From NCBI GenBank assembly GCA_027886175.1, contig JAJNNQ010000006.1:11739501-11803500 (forward strand): a stretch of DNA of 64,000 bases, in the 5' to 3' direction. A program made the translations under genes and the position numbers. Under the pieces are notes generated by a model. The model worked only from the letters and a program-made list of their open reading frames with translations, made no database searches and was not told the DNA's origin. The stretch comes from Phylloscopus collybita. Lineage: Eukaryota > Chordata > Aves > Passeriformes > Phylloscopidae. Positions 26,241 to 37,400 of this stretch are shown piece after piece. The first letter of the stretch is position 1. Each line of letters opens with the position of its first letter.

Positions 26241-27245
26241 TTTTGCAAAAAACCTAAAAATTAAATGGTTCTAGTCAAACCTGGAAGGAAGAGGAAAATT
26301 CAGCATGAGAAATATAAAATTTGGAATAACAAGGAAAAAGCTTTTCTCTATGTCTTATTTCATGTATTTGTTCCCCTCAGTACCATAAACTTAGAAAAAC
26401 AGGAGAGGTCTGAACTCAGGTCTGATGTAATTTTCATTAATTTTTGCTTAAAAATATCTCCTTTCAGGAAAGTGCTTTAGTCACAATTGTGTGAAAAGGG
26501 TTTAGATAAAGGTTAGTGTAAAACATAACTTTAAGTGCTTCCCACCTGGATCATCAACATAGTCTCTGAATTAGCACCAATGCAGGAATAACACAGGGAT
26601 TATGCTGCTGATGCTTCCTGTGGATCAATAGTTTCAGTGTACTTATTTTTCTGTTTCTGAAAATTACCAGCATTCATGTAGAAGTTGAAAGCTCTGACTC
26701 TAGATGACTCCAAATCTGCATTTATCCATCAGCTGGTAGAGGATTAGAAACTAATTAAAATTGACAACAATGTCCTGTTAGGATCTGTGTACATTTATTT
26801 TTTGTTATCAGCACAAGAGCTGATCATTGAAGGGAATTTAGTCTGCACACATATGAAAATCATTTAATTGGTCAATTTGTGCGATATCACTGCATTTCAC
26901 TATTTATATTGTTTTGCATTAAAGAATGAAAAACACTCCATCAAAAGCTGATAAAAGATTACTACCTAGAGTGGATTGCTGCCCAATTTACTTCTATTGT
27001 ATTTATTTAAATTAATCTGAACTTTTTAATCACAATAATTAAGGACAACAACATGAGTACAATTCATGAGAAAAAAATTCAGAAATTGACGAACTATTAA
27101 TCCTTTATTTTTAACTGCACATTAATACATGATGCAGGGGCTAATGGCTAATGACCTCTGCCAATTAAAGCACAAAGGCCATATTGTCAGGGCAGGTCGG
27201 AAAGCATGGAGCTCACGGGCTGAAACCCTACAAGCACATTAAATT

Positions 27246-27285
27246 CTGGAATTTTGTTGATGAAACTGGGGTAGCAAAATTCCAG
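27246..27285. other. Perfect 11-bp inverted repeat
   Basis: CTGGAATTTTG at 27246-27256 and its exact reverse complement CAAAATTCCAG at 27275-27285 flank an 18-nt loop. It lies inside the 14.8-kb KLF12 intron. No known small-RNA family is recognised. Confidence 0.8.
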
Positions 27286-28876
27286 TTTTACAAGATCAGG
27301 AGGTGCGCTTCCTACAGAGGAGACTATTACCACAGCCAACTAGCACCTTTGAGAAGAAAACAAACAGGAAAATTTCTTGATGAGTTCACAGGTGCACCTT
27401 GAAGCTCCAAAATGAAAATACAGACAAAAACTTTCCTTTTTCTGTTTGTTTGAGGTTTTTTTCCTAGACTACATGGTACAAAGTTCTGGTTTTATTCAAA
27501 ATTTCTTGACCTAAAGGCACAAAGGGCTAAAATTACATCACCGTATGAAGTGTAATAAAACTTAAACCATCATTTTGAGGCTTAAAACTAGACTCAGATC
27601 AACAGTGAGTTCATTTCCTATGTCCAGGCCTATTGAGAGAGCACAGTCCCCACTTGGGTAGTGAGGGAACAGTAAGAGAATGACAGACTAACAGGGAACA
27701 GGATGCCCCTGAACATCTGAATGACTCATCACTGTAGTCCTGAACAGTAACACAGAGTTGCCAGTTTATCAAAAACAGACATGAGAGATGAGAAACAGGT
27801 TGTTGAGACCTGTTTACTATGCAATTAGGAACACAAAAGATGTTATAAGACTAATGTCCTGCAGTGTCATAAGTCCCAAAGTACGGTTATCTGTCAATAC
27901 CCTCCCTTTCTGCCTCAAGCAATACCTCATTTCAGGGGAAAATTACCATATTTTATTCACTCACATGCAATGAGCCTTGAAATTAATATCTCATTCCTTT
28001 CCTCATATTCCCATCTCTGTCACTAATGCCCCCTTTATAAAGCTGTGCTTCCAAAGTTTCTGGGCACATATGTTTTTTCTTTCCTTCCTCCAGCCATCAT
28101 CTTACTATCTCTAGTAAGTTTCTGCTCGCTCAGTAACTGTTGGGTTCTCACTCTTTCTTGCTTTCCAGCTCCCCTTTCTGTGTTCCTTGGACACCTCAAG
28201 AGTGTATCCATCCTTTTGACATGTGCCTCTTCCTTCCTTCACACCTCCATGTGCCTCTCAGGTCCTGTGTCTGCAAAACTCATTCCCAACATAAACACTC
28301 CGGGTGGCTTCCTTCCCTTCTGCTGTTTAATCTGGAAGAAGAAACCTAATTCAAAGTACTGCGCTGCCACTCCTTAAGCTTCTAAGCTTAAAACCTACTT
28401 CTCTGTATCTGCTAATGCTCTCTGGTGCACAAGCCTTTCCTTCACACATTCCTAGAACCCAATGATTGCTTTCTCCTTCCTGGGGAACAATCTCTCTGAC
28501 ATTCCTCCCCTTGCTAAATCTAAAACACCTGGTGAGTTTTCCATGCTCATCTATGAAGTTTTATATACTGTCATAAATGTCATACAATGACATTTTTTCC
28601 GTTCTTCTACTACAGCTTCTGGGGAGGATTTATTTTTCTCAGGACAAAAGCTGTCCAAGCATCTACCACCACTGAACTCAGTCTTCATTCAAAAGCTTAC
28701 TTACTTTAAGGATCATCTGGGACAGGACTTCTAAAGGTTCCTACCAATCATGTAAGTTGTATTCTTTTCAGCAACAACACAGTAAGTATGGAAACTAACA
28801 ACTTTATAATCATTGTTATGTTTTTCTCATACAAGACCAGTTTCAAAGATGCCACAGATGCACAGAACTGGCTCCA

Positions 28877-28882
28877 CCTTAC
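28877..28882 (-). other. Splice donor after the large KLF12 exon
   Basis: The minus strand reads AAAG then GTAAGG, a good U1 donor match. Without splicing the frame would run 18 more codons and stop at 28827-28829. That tail (GKVEPVLCIC...) does not resemble KLF12, which confirms the donor. Confidence 0.9.
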
Positions 28883-29426
28883 CTTTGACATGGCTTCTCC
28901 CATCCTCCAACAGCGGTACTACTATAGTGTTGTTCATATTCCCAGGTGATCTCACAGCTGTATAGACGACAGGTACCGACTGTACCACCACGGGGATACG
29001 GTGCACGTGACTCATTTTGTTGGACTGCAAGTTCATGGGACTTGAAGGTGGTACTGGATGGATAATGTGCAAAAACTGCTGGCCTCCAACACCAGATGCA
29101 GAGGCCACAAGAGGACCTGGAGTTAATACTGATGGTACAGATGCTGCTGAGGAGACTGATGTTATTACTGTGGGGGATGAAGCTGGCCGACTAGAAGAAG
29201 AAGACGTAGAAGTAGAAGAAGGGGAGGAGGCTGATGCTGTCATGGAAACCGGTGAAGATGAGGCTGCTGTAGGGGACGACCTGGCTTTGTTTATTGACAA
29301 GTCCACTGGTTCAGTCTGTGTTTGGAAATGGTCTGTAGATAATGAATCCTCCGTGGGGTCAGCCTTCATGTTGTTTAGTAACAAGGGTACAGCATCCATA
29401 TCTGGGTAGTTGTGGACGTTTGGAGA
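28883..29426 (-). CDS. KLF12: KLF12 internal coding exon (repression domain, CtBP motif)
   Basis: This exon encodes 181 codons plus 1 nt of Krueppel-like factor 12 (AP-2rep), a nuclear zinc-finger repressor known to silence TFAP2A by recruiting CtBP. The minus-strand frame begins SPNVHNYPD, then MDAVPLLLNN at 29399. The CtBP motif PVDLS is at 29295-29309. A Ser/Thr-rich segment with a run of five Ser follows, then GGQQFLHIIHPVPPSSPMN and VVVQSVPVVYTAVRSPGN, which I recognise as KLF12 rather than KLF3 or KLF8. The right edge is a canonical acceptor (pyrimidine-rich tract ending in CAG) and the left edge is a GTAAGG donor. The exon enters in phase 0 and leaves 1 nt, which combines with CA from the next exon to make Ala. 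The ATG at 29399 is an internal Met, not the gene's start: the human protein has about 50 residues before it, encoded by exon(s) not in this window. Differences from the human protein, from memory, are conservative apart from a few at the ends. Confidence 0.95.
29191..29240 (-). repeat. KLF12: Serine-codon trinucleotide-like tract in the KLF12 exon
   Basis: A plus-strand GAAGAAGAAG-type run corresponds to mixed TCT/TCC serine codons on the minus strand (TSTSSSSS). Human KLF12, from memory, has six Ser where this copy has five, so the tract is a likely site of length variation. Confidence 0.75.
29295..29309 (-). other. KLF12: CtBP-binding motif PVDLS in KLF12
   Basis: Five codons read PVDLS on the minus strand, preceded by Glu and followed by Ile-Asn-Lys. 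P-x-D-L-S is the established docking motif for the co-repressors CtBP1 and CtBP2 in KLF3, KLF8 and KLF12. It is intact here, so the encoded protein should keep CtBP-dependent repression. Confidence 0.9.
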
Positions 29427-29455
29427 CTGTTGAGGAAGAACAAAGGGACATAGTT
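29427..29455 (-). other. Splice acceptor and pyrimidine tract before the large KLF12 exon
   Basis: On the minus strand a pyrimidine-rich run (CCCTTTGTTCTTCCTC) ends in AACAG directly before the first codon TCT (Ser). It is a canonical AG acceptor, and the reading frame to its left is the KLF12 frame. Confidence 0.88.
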
Positions 29456-31357
29456 ACATGTGTGGCTAAAGATGACTTGCACATCCAATTGCTAATGCAC
29501 ATCCCACATCTTGATAGTGAAAGCCGACAGGACTTGTTTCCTTTTCTTGGGGCAGCTCATAATTTTAAAGAGCAAATTGTTTTAGGAAGCACAGACATGT
29601 TCTGTTTGAACAGAGTATTAAAAAGAAAAAATTCTACTCCCATTTCTTAGAAAGTGTCAGGATTAACAGTACAAAGTCATCCTGGTTCTTTGCACTATGC
29701 AAAGTTGCCAATAACAAAAACTTTAGTATCTTCAGCAGCAACAACTACTTATATTGACAGAACACTTTTTTCCAACAACTTATTTTAAACCACAGCATTA
29801 CTCTCTTGTGTCATCATCACTCAGTCATGAAGAAAAAATGGTCACCACCATTCCTCAAACAACTTTCTGCATGCTCAAAGACTGTAATTTCCCCCCACAT
29901 GCCTACCTTCTTCTAGAATAGGCAGACCTGGCTGTTTCTTTCTGTCACATGTCTGCTTTAAAATGACAAGTCTTAGTACTCGTTTGCCCTTTACAGTGAT
30001 CTTTGAAGTTTTGTCCACAACACTTTTCAGAAGGTGGTGCCTTATGCCACCCTCAGTCCTTCACTTCTATGGTTGACTTCTGCACTCTGAATGGCCACTG
30101 ATAATGAACTTACATGTCAGTACAAAGCCATGCATTTGTATGACTGCCCTGTCAGAGCGAGCAATGGTTATAGCAATTCATTATTCTGAACTAGCCCATT
30201 AAATAGCCTTCTCCATTGTTATTATTATTTTCATACTAATTGAGAACAATTTTCCTGACTTCATGGAGTAATTTTATGCTTTAGATTAATTCTTTCAAAG
30301 CTGGTTGGACTAAATTTATTCTAGAGTGGTGCCATCTGCTATTTTTATAGTTTTCCCTGATTTCTGTCATCAGAGAGGTTAATAGAATTTTTGAATAATG
30401 CTAGACCAAAGACAGATCCCTAGAGAAGTTTATTTGATATATCTTTCCATTTTGACAGTACCTCATTAATAACCAGTCTTTAACAATGTTTTTTCAAGTA
30501 ATTTTCACCAGGCAGAGCAGGGGTGGAAATGCCCATCGATAACCTGGTAGGAAGACAGAGCTCAGCTCCTTAGCTAAAGAACTCCATGGCACTGCACTGC
30601 AGCAGAGCTTCTCTACAGACAGGCACTCACACAGTGTAGTAACAAACCCCAGCCTCAACACAAAACATTGCTCCTTCGAACCTCACTTGACCCAAAACAG
30701 TTACTCCCTATACACACCTAGGCAGCTCTAAATGCATTAACTTGATCTCTAGATTATAGTATTTACTAAGTATCTAAAAATATTAAGTCAGAAATATTTA
30801 AGCTAGACATATTTTAATGCAACTACTGTCAATAAACTAACAATCAATCAAGCTATGAATTCCCTTTGGGGTTTTTATAATCAACTACATTAAATATTTC
30901 CAAGGAAAGCCCTCCTTGTTTTGAGTCGGAGTCGAGCTTCAACAGAGAGTGAAATTCTATTGAAAAAGAAAAATACAAACACTTATATTGAAAACTGTGG
31001 TAATAAGGGCCTAACTAGATATTATTCCTGACACGCTGAAAGATGAGATGTTCTGGTAGATCTCATCTGTTCAGCTGATTTATATTGGTTCTTGATCTGA
31101 CATTTCCCCCCATGTGAAAGCAAGAACATCTGCGGAATGTTCTCTTCCTCTATTCAAACACAAATCAATTTAAAATAAAGGGACCACCATCTAAATAATC
31201 GAGTCACCTGGATCCTGTTATCTTCTGTAATACAAATAACAAAACCAAAATATCCCTTTTTAAAAAGATAATGGGAAATTCTGCTAAAAAGAACACAAAG
31301 TGAAGAACAGGTTACTTTTCAAAGCACATAGCCCGCCATGAGTGACAAGACTATGTA

Positions 31358-31440
31358 AAGCTTCTTGTTCAAGAAGGCAAACCTCCTCCTTGTTCAAGAA
31401 GGTAATTACCTCCTGTAATTACCAGGTGATGACTCCTGGT
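31358..31440 (+). repeat. Duplicated CTTGTTCAAGAAGG with adjoining GTAATTACC repeats
   Basis: CTTGTTCAAGAAGG occurs twice, about 30 bp apart. The second copy runs into GGTAATTACCTCCTGTAATTACC, where GGTAATTACC is itself a perfect palindrome. Confidence 0.8.
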
Positions 31441-34400
31441 AACTTCCTCTGAAACACCTTATCCTGGCCATAATGAGATTCCCCACCATGCCATCATAAA
31501 GACAAAACCAGAAACATATGTGGCACAACAAGTTAATTTGTCAAAATTTGACAACTCTCATCTATATACACTTGGGCAGACAGACTGGTTCTGCTGAACC
31601 AAACAGACGAGTACCAGAGCAAAGGCAAAGTGAGAGGGCTACACCTGAATCCTCATAAGGCCAAAGGCAGCATCGCCTATCTTAAATGTTTGTGAGAAGA
31701 GGGATAAATGGCATCAGCTCGTGCAAGAGAGATGAGGGATCACCCCCTCATGCACATGGCCACACAAGTGTCATCCAGCAGCACAAATGGCCAGCTCTAT
31801 CCACAGCGTAAGTAAATCCACCATGCAAGGAATCCTACATTGCCTGACTTCCAGGTTTTCCCTGGATACCAGAGGCAGTTACCAGGTTGACCCACTGCCA
31901 CAAGGGACTGGACACAAGGGTTCCATGCACACCTTAAAAGCAGTCTATTGCCAAACTGAGTGCATCTGCCCTGAAGTCCCAGCTGCCTTTGCAGCAAGTA
32001 GCACTAGGCCCCTCACAATAAGAGTAAAGAACGCCAAACCCTCCTTTAGCTGATACCACACAAAGTATTTGTCCCATGGATAGAGTTAATGGTATTTGAG
32101 ACAAAACACAGATCATTACTTAGAGATTTTTCTAAGCGGTGCTAAGAACAGGCCTTTGTTTCACTACAGTAACTACACCTACTCCTTTGGGAATTCAGAA
32201 AAAAAGTAACATGTAACTTTAGACTATCATACAAATCATTTTCTCTTTTAACAGCTCTTCTACGTTTACTTTTGTTTGTACATTCCTTATATTCCATATA
32301 TCCTTCTCTAGGTACTCTCTTCTTATCCAGAACTGCTGGAGGGGCCACCCAGTCTCTATTACTCTACTACAGTAACGCAGTTGATACTATTATTTTGGTA
32401 GTGAAACTAAGCTCAAAACCTTTACAATCCTTTAATGAATTTCTCCAAACAGGATGACAACTGGTATGCCCTTTCATAGCTGCCTTTCCCTGACAAAACT
32501 CTAAGAATGCCGTTTCTTTGGTAAATGCAGGATGTGACTGATGTCAGCTGACATTACAAACAACAGCAGGATCCTTGTCAAAACAGGTTTGCATGTCTCA
32601 TATTTAAGATAAAAATTGCAAGCAAGTGCTATATTTTCTTCTGCTGGTGGTAAACAAAACTCATGCTCCCTTATAGTGAGCTACAAGTGGTATACAGACA
32701 TTTCTCCATGACCTCAGATTTTATCTAAGCTGCCAAAATTCTATTTAATGTGAATCAAAACTTTTAACATTAAATTTATAATAATTTTCTGAAAATGGAT
32801 GGTATAAGTAAACTTTTCCCAATGATGACAGCTATTCCAGGATGAGGAGCTAAGGGAAGAAGAGCAACAAGGAAGCCAAAAGGAATGGCTGAATTCTCAG
32901 AACACTGTTTCTTAGCTTCTCCCACTAATGTTATTAACTGAGAAATAACCATTCATTTCCCTAGACAATGAGTGCTGTTGTTAATTTTATTTAATGGAAC
33001 TACATCCTTGCTAACTGAGAAAATAATAAAGCTGTGGCTTTGATATTCAGCATACCTTCAGCCATTCTGTCGAGAGCTCAACTGGAAGAGAAACAAAGAG
33101 TTGTGTGTTCATTTCTTGCGTCTCTCTACTTCTGTCCTTCCATTCTCATCTTGTGATCGGCTTCTTGTGGTGGTGTGGGCTCAGAGGATTGCCAGTTTGG
33201 GCATCTGAAGCAGGCTGTTCCTGCCTGGCTCCCAGAAGGATCTGTGTTGGTTTTGCAAACTTCATTTTGGTTTTAGGAGTCTAAACTCTGTTGCTAAGAG
33301 TTTGGCAGTCTTCAGAACACATGGTGGCTTATAAAGGATTCATCCTAAGGTCCCTATAATTCAGTGGGCTGCCCTGGATGCCAGCCCAAACCACGGAAAT
33401 ACAACATGAAGGGGTACATCTCCACGTGGCTTCCATCATCTCACAGCCCATTGGTACAACGGGGAGGACAACTTCAGCCCTGCCAACAGTTGGGACTCGG
33501 AAGAAAATCGCAGCAATGCATGTCTCTGCAACATTGCTGTTGCATCCTTATGCTATTCACCATCCACTCAAATCCAGGCTGAGCCAGAACTGGAAGGCAG
33601 GTAAGGATGGCTCCCTGCTAGAAAAGGCTTTTTAATAAAGCTGCAGCCTCTGTTAATCAAAGCTCTTGGCTCAGGCTTTTTGTGCCTGCCCTTTTAAAGC
33701 TGTAAACCAGTATTCTCTGCAGTGCTCTGTTTCATTAGCTTGTCATTAATAAATACTGCCAGGAACATAACATGTGATTTCCCTATTCACAAAGCTTTTT
33801 TTGGCTGAATAAAAAAGCATTCCTCACTCCTTATTCCCAGATCATTATGGAAAAACAACCTGTCTACCACACAACTAGCCACAATACCCAGCTCAAAACA
33901 GGGTGACACTGTGGCTGATAACATTCTACCTGCTGGACGCCCGTCCTTTCCTACACAGTGCTTCATCTTCATTCCAGCCCCCAAATTTCACCTCCTCCTA
34001 ACTTACTTGTGAGGAAATTTTGCAACAGCCCCTTTTGACTCCACTCTTATTCTACTCATGGCAACTCCTCTGTGTTTCAGTGTTGTCTCCCATCCTAAGG
34101 AAGCCACAAAGAGCTCACAGTTTGCACACAGCTGAGGTTAAAACCAGAGAAAAAGCAAAGATGATTTTGTTGTCAGTAGCTCATCCTGACACCTTGCAGT
34201 TCACCAGCTTCACAGGGTACTAAGCCACAGTGAGTCTTTATGTCTTTGTGGACTTCTACTGAGCCCACACAACAGAGTTTACGAACCTCCAACATTCAGC
34301 TGTCAGCTATTGAAGTGTCTTCCTTTCTGGCAGCAATCTCCCAAGGTCAAACATTTTGGAAGAAAGCATACCAAAAAAGCTGTCCTTGATGACGGAAACA

Positions 34401-37400
34401 GAACAGACTAAATTTAGCGTTTATAAAATAAGCTAGCTTTGAGGACAGGAAGTTAAAAAATAAATTGCTTAGCGTTTAACTCTTCAGGCAAATCACACAG
34501 AACCCCTTCTTGGTTCTCATCATGCTGTCCCACCTCCTTCTGCTCTGGCAGGAGCAATTATAGAGAAGATGATTTTGTTTTGTCAGTGTTAAAGAAGACT
34601 GAGATAAGAAAAATCATACTCTATCTGAAAAGCTACCCACAGTTTTAACCACATAATTGTCACTGCAGCACCAAAACACCAAGGCTTGGCAATGCAGGCA
34701 TGTAGCCTCTCCTGGGCAGGCAGTGCAGAACTTGTGCCTGGCTAGAGCAGCTTTCAGCTCTGGTCGTCACACCTGGAGGTTAAAACCTTGATAACCAGAA
34801 ATACTGTGGAGGTCACAGATTTTCTAACACTTCACAGTAAATGAAAACCAGTACATTTTAAATGACAAAACCCACTTGCTCTAAGAAGAAGTCATTTTGC
34901 CTTTGCATAGCACACTTAGTTGTAAGATGTGCTTACAACTCTAATGCCATGAGATGAGCAGGTGGATTGGGTTTAGAACACCGTGTGCTCATCATTTGCA
35001 CACAGCTTGCTTTTAAAATTAAGATAGAATATTTTCTCTATCCTTCTAGTGACAGGGTAGAAAGTTCATGCCCTTGAAACTGCAGTCCTGTAGGTGCTGA
35101 CAATGAAACTGCCTATGTCAGGTTTTGCCCTGCCCCACCCCAAAGTGGCACAAAAGGCTGCAGCTAGCTTGGAAGTAGCAGCAGCCTGGACACTTCAAAA
35201 AGTCCTGTAGGTTATGGCGCTTTACTTAGAGTCATTTTAGGGCTTATTTTTCTAATCTAGGAGTGGATGCTCTTTAAAGTTACAGGAAGAAACGTTTTTC
35301 AAAACCTCTTCCCAGCATGAGAAATTACCTTCACAATATTCACTTCTGCCTGTAAATTCCCACTTTATCCAAAGCAACAAAGTACTCTGAGAAAAAGTAA
35401 TATAACCTGCAAAAAATGAACTAAACAACCTCTATTTGAATCACTCTGGTATCCCTCTGAAAAGATGACACATCCGAGACTCAACTATGCTCAGTTTGAG
35501 ATTAGGTTATTATTATTAATCTATACATGAAGGGTGCACCAGAACAGCAGTGACAGACAGCTGTATAAAGGCAGAAGGACAAACATGTACACAGCGGGAA
35601 ACTAGAATTTTGTTTCCACATGCTAAAGCACCAAGTGAACAGGCATTTCTGCCTTTTTTGCTCAAGGCTGCTGCTGTAGGCTGTCCCGGACTCACAGAAC
35701 TGCTCAGCTTGGACAAATTAGAGAAATACAAGAGGTCATGCTGAAGAAGAGGGCAAAATACAAGACAACTGGATCTTTCTGCTTCTTTTCTGGAAGCACA
35801 AATTAAAATGTGTCTTACTGTCAGTTTTCAACAAACAGTTGCTTGGGGTCAAGGTTACATTTGTGTTCCAGGGAAGAAGAGAGATCCCCAAGAGATGGCA
35901 CTCCCAAGGCTGAGTCAGACTCTGTCACAACAACTCCCATTGAAGCCTTTATAAAAAGCAGCAACTTGCACAGGGAAAGATAAAAGGTAGAGTCCAGGAA
36001 TTATTAAAATAAAAAAGGCTCAATGAAAATGCATTTAAACTAATTGGAATCGATTCAACAGGAGAGACTGAAAAATACTTTAAAATACTCATGATTCACT
36101 TAATCTATCATTATCTCTGCATAACACTTGGAAGTTAGATTTCAAAGTGGATGTTTTCAACCCTCAAGGCCTAAAAATAGTATTTCTAATAGTGAGTCTG
36201 AAGAGGCAAAAGAAACTCCCCCTAGCACATCCTATGAGGCACAGGTGGCCTTGTTAGCAGGGTTGCTAAATGTGTAAAATCTACAGAAGATGCCCCAAAA
36301 TAAAAAGAGAATTAACTAAGAAATGAGGAAACTAAGTCCAAATCAACCATTCATAAATACACACGCACAATTCAAGCTTCAAGGCTGTCAACACTATCTT
36401 CTAACTTTTTCTCATCCGTCACTATGATGTTATTCCACAACTACTTCAACATTAAAAAACTACCATGTGCAACCTTTAGTAACAGTTCAAATTAGTACTG
36501 GGGAAACATGCTTGAAAATGAAGGGAGATCCCTATGCTAACAGAATTAATTTTTAAACATGTTTAACAATAAGTGCAAATACATCCAGTATGAAATTACT
36601 TATTTTTAAATAATACATTTGCAAAAACAGAGTAAGTGTTAACGTTACTTGTCCTCCAACTCTCCTGTCCCAAAACTGACAGGCTTACCAAAGGATTTCT
36701 ATAACAGCACAGAAGGAAAGCCAGTGATTATAGATTTCTACACCAAACAAACTAATCAGCCCCTGTACTATCTAGTACATTAAATGTAAAAAAGGTACGT
36801 ATCTTGAAAATGAGGACAAATTCTCAGGACCTCTTCTACATGGGTTTGCTGTGATATTTTTGATAAGCCACAAAACCTACCCCCTTGTTCCCTAAATCAT
36901 CAACATATCCAGAACACTAGATGTTCAGCTTAGATGTTTTATTTATATTTGAGCAGTGTTACTAGAATGCTCTGTCAAAGGAAGAACATGTCGAAAGAAA
37001 CAAATTTATGCTCATTGCTGCAACACAACTCTTAAAGAGAAACAAGTCTAACAAAGGTGCAGTGCTTAGATTATTGCATGCTTAAGCATAAAAAAGAATA
37101 TTGGTAATACATTTGTATTCCTTGTACTGATCCATTTTAGATGTGAAAATAATTTCTGAATAAATGGGAGATCCATAAATAATTGTTAAAGGGAAGGTAA
37201 AATACTGCAAAAAAAATTATATTACCCTAATTCTATTTCAGGGATTTAAAAAAAAAAAGTTAGCTAATAAAATTCTAGACAAAAAGAATACATACAATCA
37301 CCTAGCAGGTCCCCTTCTAACCCTTCCCTCTATGTTTTGGGGATTATTTTCTAATTTTGATTTCATTTTATTTTCTCTAGCCTGATCTTAAATCAGAATT

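Larger units (their letters stand above)
14080..28882 (-). other. KLF12 intron between the two recognised exons (14.8 kb)
   Basis: This complete intron has GT at 28882-28881 and AG at 14081-14080 on the minus strand. It contains an ERV LTR that appears to be interrupted by a CR1 copy (about 14825-15667), a CR1 fragment (17103-17314), three long A runs (23917, 24548, 25721), a purine-rich stretch (about 25740-26240) and an inverted repeat at 27246-27285. Apart from these repeats the sequence looks unique and I see no further exon. Confidence 0.88.

Noticed and set aside
29017..29409. 130-codon plus-strand acidic open frame
   Set aside because: It is the antisense shadow of the serine-rich KLF12 exon: serine codons read backwards give Glu/Asp/Gly-rich sequence.
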